Made by a program: the position numbers and the translations under genes
The notes under the pieces: model-generated
Told to the model about the DNA's origin: nothing
Database searches by the model: none
What the model saw: only the letters and a program-made list of their open reading frames with translations
Part shown: positions 1 to 6,059 of the stretch, piece by piece
How positions within the stretch are numbered: the first letter of the stretch is position 1
Layout: every line of letters starts with the position of its first letter
Assembly (NCBI GenBank): GCA_002793835.1
Contig: PFDW01000065.1
Span: forward strand, 1 to 26,205
From: Candidatus Portnoybacteria bacterium CG10_big_fil_rev_8_21_14_0_10_36_7
Lineage (GTDB): Bacteria > Patescibacteriota > Minisyncoccia > Portnoybacterales > PFDW01
Length of the DNA: 26,205 bases
Reading direction: 5' to 3'

Positions 1-898
1 GACCAGAATTTAAAAATTTATTGTTATAAACAAATGTAAATCCATCGCTGTTAATTCTAATAGCGTCTTTAATATTATTTTCAAACGTATTATTTCTAAT
101 AATAAGTGGATTGCCAATTATTCCATAGCTGGTAACAGTCTCCTGTTCAGCTTTAAATAAATTGTTCTGTATAACAATCCCTTTAGGTTTTTGGTTGGTC
201 TCAACTTGAAGCATAGCACTTGGTGATGCATCAATAAATCTAAAACCATCGACTATATAATAATCATGCTTGAGAGTCAGCCCTCTTCCCCCCGTTCCTA
301 AGACGGGTTGCGATTCATAGTCCCAATTAGACAATTTATTGGCTGCGATTACTAAAATAGGAAAATTAGGCAAGGCATCTTTCACACTAGCGCCATGATC
401 GTAAGTACCCTGGTGAACAATAATTCTAGTGCCCGCTTGAGCTAAATCAAATGCTTTTTGAGTAGTTGCTAGTGGCGCCGTGACAGTACCACTATTTGTA
501 TCTACTCCACTCACCGCATTAACATGCAAATCATTTTTCCATGAAATAGCATTAATATCATCTAATCTATTTGTTCTTGCGCCAGCAGTATTAGTGTTGC
601 TAAATCCTTGTTCAATTCTAATACTCCCTGGCATGGCCGGTAACATATTATATTTAAAATTTGCCATAATACCATTAACGATTCCATTGAACCATCCGCC
701 TCTATGTGACTGAAATCCGCATTGGCAATCAGTTCCTACCGCCTGATAAGGGTACACGTAAGGACCCGCAGCATCGGCAAGGCGAGGAACAAATAACGAA
801 AAATCAGCTAACGAAATACTAAAATTTTTATTCCCCGTGAAAATAGTCGCCAAAACAAAACAAAACAAAATTGCCTTTATTATTTTATTCTTTTTCAT
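1..898 (-). CDS. Secreted right-handed beta-helix protein, C-terminus cut by window edge
   Basis: The frame is open from the ATG at 898 to the window edge, giving 299 codons with no stop. The N-terminus (MKKNKIIKAILFCFVLATIF) is a typical signal peptide. Around residues 120-165 it has LHVNAVSGVDTNSGT, then ATTQKAFDLAQAGTRI and VHQGTYD, the usual opening of DUF1565/NosD-type parallel beta-helix proteins. Later rungs such as IRNNTFENNIKDAIRIN have the Asn-rich pattern of beta-helix coils. A surface or secreted role, perhaps in glycan binding or cleavage or in adhesion, is inferred from the fold; no catalytic residues can be assigned because the helix continues beyond base 1. A -10 box lies only 7 nt before the start, so the mRNA is probably leaderless. 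Family level is fairly sure; the substrate is unknown. Confidence 0.8.
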   Translation of the reverse strand, partial: MKKNKIIKAILFCFVLATIFTGNKNFSISLADFSLFVPRLADAAGPYVYPYQAVGTDCQCGFQSHRGGWFNGIVNGIMANFKYNMLPAMPGSIRIEQGFSNTNTAGARTNRLDDINAISWKNDLHVNAVSGVDTNSGTVTAPLATTQKAFDLAQAGTRIIVHQGTYDHGASVKDALPNFPILVIAANKLSNWDYESQPVLGTGGRGLTLKHDYYIVDGFRFIDASPSAMLQVETNQKPKGIVIQNNLFKAEQETVTSYGIIGNPLIIRNNTFENNIKDAIRINSDGFTFVYNNKFLNSG

Positions 899-905
899 TA
901 CAGAT

Positions 906-934
906 ATAATATCAATTTTATAAAAATTATACAA
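906..934 (-). promoter_or_regulatory. Promoter of the beta-helix gene (leaderless)
   Basis: On the minus strand TTGTAT (929-934), a 17-bp spacer and TATTAT (906-911) form a good -35/-10 pair. The start codon at 898 is 7 nt past the -10 box, so transcription should begin at or within a base or two of the ATG. There is no Shine-Dalgarno sequence. Confidence 0.55.
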
Positions 935-996
935 TAATGCTCCTTAATAATATTAATAAAAAAATGCCATGCTTTACGTATGGCCTCACAAATTAA

Positions 997-1372
997 TTAT
1001 TTTTCTTTAGGTTTTATTACAAAATTCTTAACCACGTGGTACTCGCTTCCCTAAAGGCAAAATTCTACATCACTTGTTATTTCTTCAGTCAAAGATTCTA
1101 ATAATTTAAATATCTTTTCTTCGCCATCTTCGGATAACAAATAATAATTTTCCCCGATGTTTTACCAATTTATAGCGAACCTTATTATTTGCTGTTAGAT
1201 TTTCCCGCAACACTCCTTCGCCCATTGTTAAACCAACTGCAAACCAGAATCTGGATAGTATAAAACAAACAATCGCCGTCAACAATATTTGCACCCATTT
1301 CTTCCCACAAACCCAAGCGCACAGGATGAATAAACCGAACACTATTAACGAAAAAATAACTAAGTTAGTCAC
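997..1372 (-). pseudogene. Two-TM small membrane protein, frameshifted and nonsense-interrupted
   Basis: A GTG start at 1372 with an AAGGA leader gives an 88-residue frame ending at 1106. It has two hydrophobic segments (about residues 2-21 and 27-48) and then a short cytoplasmic part. After residue 74 the frame becomes an Arg-rich tail (VIRRWRRKDI) that does not look protein-like. If one G is removed from the GGGG run at 1152-1155, the reading continues as ENYYLLSEDGEEKIFKLLES and further acidic helical sequence to an in-frame TAG at 1051-1053. Past that it stays open as GSEYHVVKNFVIKPKEK to TAA at 997. I read this as one gene with a +1 insertion and a nonsense codon; a sequencing error in the G run is the alternative for the first lesion. 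No family is recognised. It has promoter P1 (1418-1446). Confidence 0.55.
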
Positions 1373-1417
1373 TCAAATCATCCTTATATTAAGTTTATCT
1401 ATCAAATAACTAAATTT

Positions 1418-1446
1418 AGAATAGCATATAAATACGATGCTGTCAA
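1418..1446 (-). promoter_or_regulatory. Promoter P1 of the repeated TTGACA module
   Basis: Minus strand TTGACA (1441-1446), 17-bp spacer, TATTCT (1418-1423). The spacer ends TATTTATATGC and the start region continues TTTAGTTATTT, both nearly identical to P3 (3136-3164). The predicted leader is about 40 nt and carries AAGGATGATTT ahead of the GTG at 1372, as in the P3 gene. Confidence 0.75.
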
Positions 1447-1449
1447 GCC

Positions 1450-1463
1450 CATGGTGCACCATG
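1450..1463. promoter_or_regulatory. 14-bp perfect palindrome between divergent promoters (operator candidate)
   Basis: CATGGTGCACCATG is its own reverse complement. It lies 4 bp from the -35 box of P1 (minus) and 15 bp from the -35 box of the plus-strand promoter at 1479-1507. A dimeric repressor bound here could control both. That role is inferred from position and symmetry only. Confidence 0.4.
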
Positions 1464-1478
1464 CGCAAACCCTGCTAG

Positions 1479-1507
1479 TTGACAATCTAAAATAGATATG
1501 CTATAAT
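1479..1507 (+). promoter_or_regulatory. Consensus promoter of the 1547 gene
   Basis: TTGACA (1479-1484), a 17-bp spacer and TATAAT (1502-1507) match the sigma-70 consensus exactly. The predicted leader is about 33 nt and carries GGAGG (1536-1540) 6 nt before the ATG at 1547. Confidence 0.85.
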
Positions 1508-1546
1508 AAATTTATAGTACATTAACACCTTACATGGAGGAACGTT

Positions 1547-1780
1547 ATGAAAAAGTTTCTAGTTGTAACTTTGGTTATGTGTGCATTAGTTGCAGTTCCA
1601 CAACAAGCTCGGTCTCAAGGATTTCTTTTTGGCTTCCTCTCAGGAAGCGCCTTTTCTGACGGCGACAGTGTCAATACGACACAATCGTCAAACATTATTT
1701 ATTCGTCAGAAAAATCTTCAAAAGTAATTGACCCTGTTGCGGTAAAAATGAGTGCAGTTACAAAGAATTTTGGCACTTGA
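1547..1780 (+). CDS. Small secreted protein, ends at TGA with a 54-codon open extension
   Basis: A 77-residue product with a clear signal peptide (MKKFLVVTLVMCALVAVPQQ, probable cleavage after ARS). A Gly/Phe-rich hydrophobic patch follows (GFLFGFLSGSAFSDGD), then a Ser/Lys-rich tail. The start is set by GGAGG at 6-nt spacing and a consensus promoter. The frame stops at TGA (1778-1780), but the same frame stays open for 54 more codons to TAA at 1943-1945, with protein-like sequence (GGDTRTNNIRQMFGESLSAS, then EILQVARIF). Either the gene has suffered a nonsense mutation from a ~132-codon ancestor, or the extension is a structured 3' untranslated region: two perfect inverted repeats lie in it. 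No family is recognised. A terminator at 1971-1998 closes a single-gene transcript. Confidence 0.6.
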   Translation: MKKFLVVTLVMCALVAVPQQARSQGFLFGFLSGSAFSDGDSVNTTQSSNIIYSSEKSSKVIDPVAVKMSAVTKNFGT

Positions 1781-1804
1781 GGAGGAGACACTAGAACGAA
1801 TAAT

Positions 1805-1826
1805 ATTCGCCAAATGTTTGGCGAAT
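1805..1826 (+). repeat. Perfect 10-bp inverted repeat with 2-nt centre
   Basis: ATTCGCCAAA and its exact reverse complement are separated by TG. The repeat begins 24 nt after the TGA of the 1547 gene and has no T-run behind it, so it is not a simple terminator. It would form a stable hairpin in the transcript. Confidence 0.8.
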
Positions 1827-1877
1827 CATTGAGTGCTAGCGAGGCAATAACCAATCTCGAGATATTACAAGTAGCCC

Positions 1878-1907
1878 GCATCTTTGGGTCTTCAGACCCA
1901 AAGATGC
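1878..1907 (+). repeat. Perfect 14-bp inverted repeat with 2-nt centre
   Basis: GCATCTTTGGGTCT and its exact reverse complement are separated by TC. It lies in the open extension of the 1547 frame and upstream of the true terminator. No T-run follows. Confidence 0.85.
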
Positions 1908-1970
1908 CACACTATTCTTTTCCTATACGGAGAATAATAATATAAAAACAGAATAATAAAGCAAAATCAA

Positions 1971-1998
1971 AAGCCAGAACATAATTCTGGCTTTTTTT
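1971..1998. terminator. Bidirectional terminator between convergent genes
   Basis: AAGCCAGAA (1971-1979), loop CATAA, TTCTGGCTT (1985-1993), then a T-run to 1998 on the plus strand. On the minus strand the same stem is followed by TTGATTTTG. It serves the 1547 transcript and the convergent broken gene at 2022-2332. Confidence 0.85.
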
Positions 1999-2021
1999 CT
2001 TATATATTATTTACTAAATTC

Positions 2022-2332
2022 TTAGACAGCAACTTTTTCTGCGATAGTCCACTCAAGAGTGCAAACCATATCATCTTATCCTGTTGTGACGACAAATGAT
2101 TTTCCATCGGTAAGAAGTTTTTCAACAAATGGACGCATAAGTTCATCGTCCATAATAACATCTTCTTTAATATCTATGTCGGGTTTTTTCTGTCCTTGTA
2201 ACAAGAACCATAAACTTTTCTCCCGTCCCAAAGTATTAATGATACTACAATAGGTCCGAGATGCTTTGGATCAAAAGATCCAGCTCATATAGCGTCTAGT
2301 AATACTGCTTTATTCCCAGCATTTCTTACCAT
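2022..2332 (-). pseudogene. Broken small cytoplasmic gene (two stops and a frameshift)
   Basis: The 5' end is intact: promoter P2, then AAGGAGG (2340-2346) 7 nt before an ATG at 2332. Translation starts MVRNAGNKAVLLDAI, hits TGA (2285-2287), and continues AGSFDPKHLGPIVVSLILWD and GRKVYG. After a frameshift near 2190-2230 it continues DIDIKEDVIMDDELM, RPFVEKLLTDGKSFVVTTG, TAA (2076-2078), DDMVCTLEWTIAEKVAV and a final stop at 2022-2024. The pieces are clearly protein-like, about 103 codons in all. I recognise no family. Several independent lesions make this a pseudogene rather than a recoded gene. It ends at the bidirectional terminator 1971-1998. Confidence 0.6.
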
Positions 2333-2379
2333 TAAAAAGCCTCCTTATATTAAATTTGAGTTTTGAAATAACTAAAAAC

Positions 2380-2408
2380 AGAATAACAAACAAACGATAT
2401 TCTGTCAA
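2380..2408 (-). promoter_or_regulatory. Promoter P2 of the repeated TTGACA module
   Basis: Minus strand TTGACA (2403-2408), 17-bp spacer, TATTCT (2380-2385), followed by GTTTTTAGTTATTT as in P3. The plus-strand block 2403-2419 is identical over 17 bp to 3159-3175, which spans the P3 -35 box and the last bases of tRNA-Glu. Confidence 0.75.
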
Positions 2409-2410
2409 TA

Positions 2411-2450
2411 CAGTAGCCCACTTGCGACGGTTTTGGAACCCCATTATAGC
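2411..2450 (-). pseudogene. Probable remnant of the 3' end of tRNA-Glu
   Basis: Read on the minus strand, this stretch contains ATAATGGGGTTCCAA followed by GGGCTACTG. The intact tRNA-Glu at 3170-3241 ends ATAATCGGGGTTCGAA ... GGGCTACTG. The T-arm is degraded and the rest of the tRNA is absent. I see no gene between this remnant and the terminator at 2548. Confidence 0.4.
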
Positions 2451-2547
2451 TGTAATATGTAGATGATAGGAATTTAGAAGGTCGGTGGATAAGGGGCTGT
2501 TGGGTAGTAGTATTAATAGTGCCTTTGGTTAGTGGAAATAAAATAGA

Positions 2548-2565
2548 CCTGTGATTGCTCACAGG
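2548..2565 (-). terminator. Terminator of the 2596-3087 gene
   Basis: CCTGTGA, a 4-nt loop and TCACAGG form a perfect 7-bp stem just past the stop codon at 2596. On the minus strand it is followed by TCTATTTTATTT. Confidence 0.65.
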
Positions 2566-2595
2566 CCATAGTTCTAACTTTTCCCTACAAGGGCT

Positions 2596-3087
2596 TTACG
2601 GAAATCCAATATACCCAGGATTAATAATTTTTATTCTGAATCCCTTACCACTCATATCAATAAAATTACCAATAAATACAGCTCCTTTTTCACTTATATT
2701 TTCTGGTACTTTATATACCAGAAATCCTCCCCCTTCTTGAATTAAATCAAAGTTATCGTAACCGTTAATTTTAAATTCAACCTTATCCCCTGCAGACTGT
2801 AATCCTTCCGCTCTAAATATGTTTTTAGAAACTATTAAAGACCAATGATCTCCCAACCTTAATATTTCAGCACCCCCTGCTGGATTGATCATCTCATAAA
2901 ATATCTGATTAAGCGTACTTAATTCTAAACGAGTCTTCGATAAATCATTTTCCAAAGTTATTCTTATGGGATTAGTCATTAATAAACTAGTAAGCATACC
3001 CACAACAAAGACTATAGCCAAAAATAATAAGAAAAAAGCGCCTACTACTTTTGATGGAACTCCTAGTATTTCTGATTTTTCACTCAT
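2596..3087 (-). CDS. Hypothetical single-pass membrane protein with extracytoplasmic domain
   Basis: 163 residues, intact. A short cytoplasmic N-terminus (MSEKSEILGVPSK) precedes one membrane segment (about residues 14-37, VGAFFLLFLAIVFVVGMLTS). After it come a short amphipathic/coiled stretch (ENDLSKTRLELSTLNQIFYE) and a beta-rich domain of about 100 residues ending GFRIKIINPGYIGFP. The ATG at 3087 is supported by GGAAGGA upstream. I recognise no family. It is the only gene of the three P-module genes here that is unbroken, so it may be the one still under selection. It lies directly downstream of tRNA-Glu on the same strand, with its own promoter P3. Confidence 0.8.
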   Translation of the reverse strand: MSEKSEILGVPSKVVGAFFLLFLAIVFVVGMLTSLLMTNPIRITLENDLSKTRLELSTLNQIFYEMINPAGGAEILRLGDHWSLIVSKNIFRAEGLQSAGDKVEFKINGYDNFDLIQEGGGFLVYKVPENISEKGAVFIGNFIDMSGKGFRIKIINPGYIGFP

Positions 3088-3135
3088 AAATCATCCTTCC
3101 ATTTAATAGTATTTATATATTAAATAACTAAAAAC

Positions 3136-3164
3136 AGCATAGCATATAAATACTATGATGTCAA
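3136..3164 (-). promoter_or_regulatory. Promoter P3 of the repeated TTGACA module
   Basis: Minus strand TTGACA (3159-3164), 17-bp spacer, TATGCT (3136-3141). The -35 box sits 5 bp from the end of tRNA-Glu. The block TATTTATATGCTAT and TTTAGTTATTT are shared with P1. The leader is about 42 nt, similar to those of P1 and P2. Confidence 0.75.
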
Positions 3165-3169
3165 TACAG

Positions 3170-3241
3170 TAGCCCTACGGGGAATCGAACCCCGATTATC
3201 GGCTTGAAAAGCCGGTGTCCTAACCGTTAGACGATAGGGCC
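3170..3241 (-). tRNA. tRNA-Glu(TTC)
   Basis: The minus strand folds as a full cloverleaf: acceptor GGCCCTA/TAGGGCT (G-T wobble at the first pair), D-arm GTC/GAC, anticodon loop TTTTCAA giving TTC (Glu), T-arm CGGGG TTCGAAT CCCCG, discriminator A. CCA is not encoded (CTG follows), so a CCA-adding enzyme is needed. A weak promoter (TTGTTT, 17 bp, TATTTT) may overlap the pyrF terminator just upstream. Confidence 0.93.
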
Positions 3242-3283
3242 ATAAAGCATTCAAAAACTACTACTAAAATACCAAAATAATGG

Positions 3284-3316
3284 CAAAAAAACAAGGTCCC
3301 GAATTAATTCGGGACC
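3284..3316 (-). terminator. Terminator of pyrF
   Basis: GGTCCCGA (3295-3302), a 6-nt loop and TCGGGACC (3309-3316) form a perfect palindrome, followed on the minus strand by TTGTTTTTTTGC. It lies 44 bp past the pyrF stop. Confidence 0.85.
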
Positions 3317-3359
3317 ATAAATACATTTATTAACTATATAACATCTCCGACTCAATGGC

Positions 3360-4214
3360 CTAAACTGCTGAGTCAATCTCCTCAAGAATTTTTCTTACTG
3401 CGCCCACTGGCCCCCCAATGTTCGCCGGCGGATTTGTTATCGGCCGACCAATGACTAGATAATCAACGCCAGCTTTTATCGCCTCAGCTGGAGTTGCAAA
3501 TCTTTTTTGATCTCCAACCTCTGCCCATTCCGGACGAATACCTGGGGTAATAATTTTAAACTCCAGCCCGCAACAACGTCTTATTGCTTTTATTTCTCCT
3601 GGTGAAGCGACCACTCCATCCAGCCCACATTCCTGAGCCAAACGAGCAAGATGCCTTACTTAAAAACTCTCGATACACCGCTTTTCCATCAACTGCAATT
3701 CTTCCGTATCACTGATATTAGCCTCGTCATAAATGCCCATTTCAACCAGATCAATATACGAAAGACTAGTTAACATGGTCACACCAATAACCAGAGGCCT
3801 ATTTGAAGCCTTGATTACTCCTTCATTAACCATCTGGTCAATCTTTGCTTTTGTATCAAACATTGCTTTGCTACCAGACAAACAATGTACGTTAAACATT
3901 TTTATACCAAATTGAGAAATTTGCTCCGCCACTGCAACGATTGTATTTGGAATATCATGAAATTTTGTATCCATAAAGATACAATGTTTATTTTTCGATA
4001 CTTCGTCGAAAATCCGGAAAAATTGTCTCCTGTCCCGCAACGCATATGCTGAATCATTACTTTTTGATGCAAGTAATACCAAGAAAGAATGGAAAACAAA
4101 TTCCAGTCCAATCTTAAACATCCCAACATGCGGTAAGAGCTTCTCCACAAGCTTGCCAGCTTTTTTGATATCGCTCACATCCAAAGCAACTATTATCCTA
4201 TCTTTCGCCTGTAT
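3360..4214 (-). pseudogene. pyrF: Orotidine 5'-phosphate decarboxylase, broken start and internal stop
   Basis: PyrF converts OMP to UMP, the last step of de novo pyrimidine synthesis. The reading QAKDRIIVALDVS, the catalytic DTKFHDIPNT (about residues 80-90), the substrate loop TPGIRPEWA and GRPITNP identify it firmly. Two lesions are visible. The codon at the expected start (4212-4214, 6 nt after GGAGAG) is ATA instead of ATG. An in-frame TAA (3657-3659, codon 186) then interrupts ESF-stop-VRHLARLAQECGLDGVV, after which the frame resumes to TAG at 3360. An in-frame TTG at 4250 could serve as a start but has no ribosome binding site. The enzyme's C-terminal half carries the phosphate-binding loop, so the N-terminal 185 residues alone should be inactive. 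It has its own promoter and terminator and follows broken pyrD. Confidence 0.85.
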
Positions 4215-4259
4215 ATTTATCTCTCCTCTTAATAAATTGTTAAGGGCCAAATTTATCTA

Positions 4260-4287
4260 ACTTTACAATATTATACAAATAAGTCAA
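4260..4287 (-). promoter_or_regulatory. pyrF promoter
   Basis: Minus strand TTGACT (4282-4287), 16-bp spacer, TAAAGT (4260-4265). The start TTGACTTATT and the 16-bp spacing match the pyrD promoter (4838-4865), which suggests joint control. Confidence 0.5.
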
Positions 4288-4297
4288 GTAACAAGGC

Positions 4298-4315
4298 CCC
4301 GCGTTTACTTGCGGG
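4298..4315 (-). terminator. Possible terminator of pyrD
   Basis: CCCGC, an 8-nt loop and GCGGG form a hairpin overlapping the stop of the pyrD remnant. It is followed on the minus strand by CCTTGTTACTTG, resembling the flank of the pyrF terminator (ACCTTGTTTTTTT). The T-run is weak. Confidence 0.4.
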
Positions 4316-4799
4316 ACTGGCTGTTACTTAATGCATCATCTTTTATAAACTGGCTTGCTTCCAAACGATGGTAATTCTTAATGTTAGAATAAGACACATT
4401 AATCTCCACGCCCGCCAGATCAAATCTATCCACCATTTTTGCAATATATTCCATTTCCTTAATGTCTTGAGCGAAAACCGATAAAACCAACGGATTATTT
4501 TCACGACTTACATAGGGGCCAACTGCTTTAGCCCACCACTCAATACCTTTGCTTCGAGAGCTGTTAAAATGAATAACGCCACCATTTAATAAACAAACAC
4601 CACTAAAAAACTTTTTTACAGAACAATTTTTTGACTCAGAAAATCTTGTGACTGTTTCTGCAAATACCGTAAACCAAGACGACTTAATTATACCGCAGGC
4701 TATTAAAGGCTTTTGCCACCACCAGCCTTTCCCATCGTAACCCAAAGCGCCACTGGTTATTGCATATTCTATAATATGCCCATTGAGTAGCTAAATCAC
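4305..4799 (-). pseudogene. pyrD: Dihydroorotate dehydrogenase-like, nonsense at codon 3 and C-terminally truncated
   Basis: PyrD-type enzymes oxidise dihydroorotate to orotate with FMN. The reading YAITSGALGYDGKGWWWQKP near the start, then GIEWWAKAVGP, NPLVLSVFAQDIKEM and FDLAGVEINVSYSNIKNY, fits the N-terminal half of a DHODH-type TIM barrel. AGAAGGTGG (about 4805-4813) precedes GTG at 4797-4799, but codon 3 is TAG (4791-4793). The same frame then stays open to 4305. Only about 160 codons remain against roughly 300 in full enzymes, and the C-terminal FMN-phosphate region is absent. A TTG at 4745 is the first usable start after the TAG. Promoter and ribosome binding site are still recognisable, which points to recent decay. 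Assignment to the PyrD family is likely; exact subfamily uncertain. Confidence 0.7.
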
Positions 4800-4837
4800 A
4801 CTAACCACCTTCTTTCAATTATTAAAGTTCCAACTGG

Positions 4838-4865
4838 AATTTACCATTTTTTTGCAATAAGTCAA
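4838..4865 (-). promoter_or_regulatory. pyrD promoter
   Basis: Minus strand TTGACT (4860-4865), 16-bp spacer, TAAATT (4838-4843). It overlaps the divergent tsaD promoter. It shares TTGACTTATT with the pyrF promoter. Confidence 0.5.
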
Positions 4866-4879
4866 CAAATAAGGTATTT
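4851..4879 (+). promoter_or_regulatory. tsaD promoter (leaderless)
   Basis: TTGCAA (4851-4856), 17-bp spacer, TATTTT (4874-4879). The ATG at 4888 is 8 nt past the -10 box and there is no Shine-Dalgarno sequence. Confidence 0.5.
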
Positions 4880-4887
4880 TAAATACA

Positions 4888-6033
4888 ATGAAGATTTTAG
4901 CCATTGAAACTTCTTGCGATGACACGGGAATTGCCATTTTGGATATAGATGACAAGGGATTTTCGATTTTAACAAATTTAATTTCTTCGCAAATCGCAAT
5001 ACACGCACCTTGGGGTGGGGTTGTCCCCTCTCTAGCTAAGCGAGAACACCAAAAAAGTTTAGTGCCACTTTTAACAGAAGCCTTCGAACAATCTAATTTA
5101 ATTAACAAATCAAAAGTTTCAATATCATCCGATAAGGTCTCAACCCTAGATAATATTCTTGAACGCGAAACAGAATTATACCCACAATTACTAGATTTCA
5201 TTTCAAAATATGCCACACCAGACATTGACGCCATAGCCGTCACCCAAGGGCCTGGGCTTGAACCAGCTCTTTGGGTCGGCGTTAATTTTGCTCGAGCCTT
5301 AGCTTTTGCTTGGGGCAAGCCCCTAATTGCAGTGAGTCATTTAGAAGGACATGTCTTTGCATCTCTGGCTAAAAAAATTCAAACGCAAGGATTTAACTTA
5401 GACATATTCCCTGCCATAAATTTATTAGTTTCCGGTGGACATACTCAACTAATTTTAATAAAGAATTTTGCTGATTACGAATTACTTGGCGAAACATTAG
5501 ATGACGCCGCCGGAGAATCCTTTGATAAAGTTGCCAAACTTTTAGGGCTTCCCTACCCAGGAGGTCCAGAAATTTCCAAGTTAGCCAAGCTAGGGAATCC
5601 GCACGCATTTGATTTTCCGCGTCCGATGCTACAACACAAAAATTATGAGTTCTCTTTCTCGGGTTTAAAAACTGCAGTACTTTATACAATAAAAAAAATT
5701 CTTAAGATTACAGACAGTATCAAGCAAGATATTTCAGCATCTTTTGAAAATTCAGCCATAGAAGTATTAGTTAAAAAAACAATTCGAACAACCGACGAAT
5801 TTAATGTTAAAACTGTTATGATTTCTGGAGGAGTTGCAGCTAATGAGAAACTTCGATTAGACCTTGCTAAGGCCTTAAAAGAAAAAAATGCAGAAATTGA
5901 ATTTTTATCACCTGACCAAAATCTCTGTACCGACAACGCTTTAATGATTGCCTTGGTTGGATACTTAAAATATAAAAACGGAAAATTATCTAACTGGCAA
6001 ACACTCGAGGCTAAAGCAAACCTAGGGATATAA
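4888..6033 (+). CDS. tsaD: tRNA N6-threonylcarbamoyladenosine transferase TsaD
   Basis: TsaD transfers the threonylcarbamoyl group from TC-AMP to A37 of ANN-decoding tRNAs, working with TsaB and TsaE in the cytoplasm. The 381-residue product begins MKILAIETSCDDTGIAIL, the ASKHA phosphate-1 motif. It has the metal-binding HLEGH (about residues 151-155), SGGHTQL (about 180) and MISGGVAANEKLR (about 311). An insertion around residues 70-110 (KVSISSDKVSTLDNILERE) between the N-terminal fold and the GPGLEPALWVG motif lengthens it compared with the ~340-residue E. coli enzyme; such insertions are familiar in CPR TsaD. The start is set by the leaderless promoter. It is a single-gene unit closed by the hairpin at 6032-6059. 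Confidence 0.96.
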   Translation: MKILAIETSCDDTGIAILDIDDKGFSILTNLISSQIAIHAPWGGVVPSLAKREHQKSLVPLLTEAFEQSNLINKSKVSISSDKVSTLDNILERETELYPQLLDFISKYATPDIDAIAVTQGPGLEPALWVGVNFARALAFAWGKPLIAVSHLEGHVFASLAKKIQTQGFNLDIFPAINLLVSGGHTQLILIKNFADYELLGETLDDAAGESFDKVAKLLGLPYPGGPEISKLAKLGNPHAFDFPRPMLQHKNYEFSFSGLKTAVLYTIKKILKITDSIKQDISASFENSAIEVLVKKTIRTTDEFNVKTVMISGGVAANEKLRLDLAKALKEKNAEIEFLSPDQNLCTDNALMIALVGYLKYKNGKLSNWQTLEAKANLGI

Positions 6034-6059
6034 AACCCGTCTACCTTCAGACGGGTTTT
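6032..6059. terminator. Bidirectional terminator, tsaD versus zinc-ribbon gene
   Basis: AAAACCCGTCT (6032-6042), loop ACCTTC, AGACGGGTTTT (6049-6059): a perfect 11-bp stem with flanking A/T runs on both sides. It overlaps the tsaD stop codon and touches the final stop of the convergent minus-strand gene. Confidence 0.85.

Noticed and set aside
1778..1826. UGA plus downstream hairpin as a selenocysteine insertion element
   Set aside because: Spacing is roughly compatible, but the context GT-x-GGD is not typical of a selenoprotein, and no selenocysteine machinery is in the window. Kept only as a check under the hairpin finding.
2451..2547. Possible small RNA between the tRNA-Glu remnant and the terminator
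   Set aside because: No promoter, clear hairpin or conserved pattern was seen apart from the flanking features.
4815..5318. 167-codon antisense frame over tsaD
   Set aside because: It reverses conserved TsaD codons, and the true minus-strand gene here is the pyrD remnant that starts at 4799.
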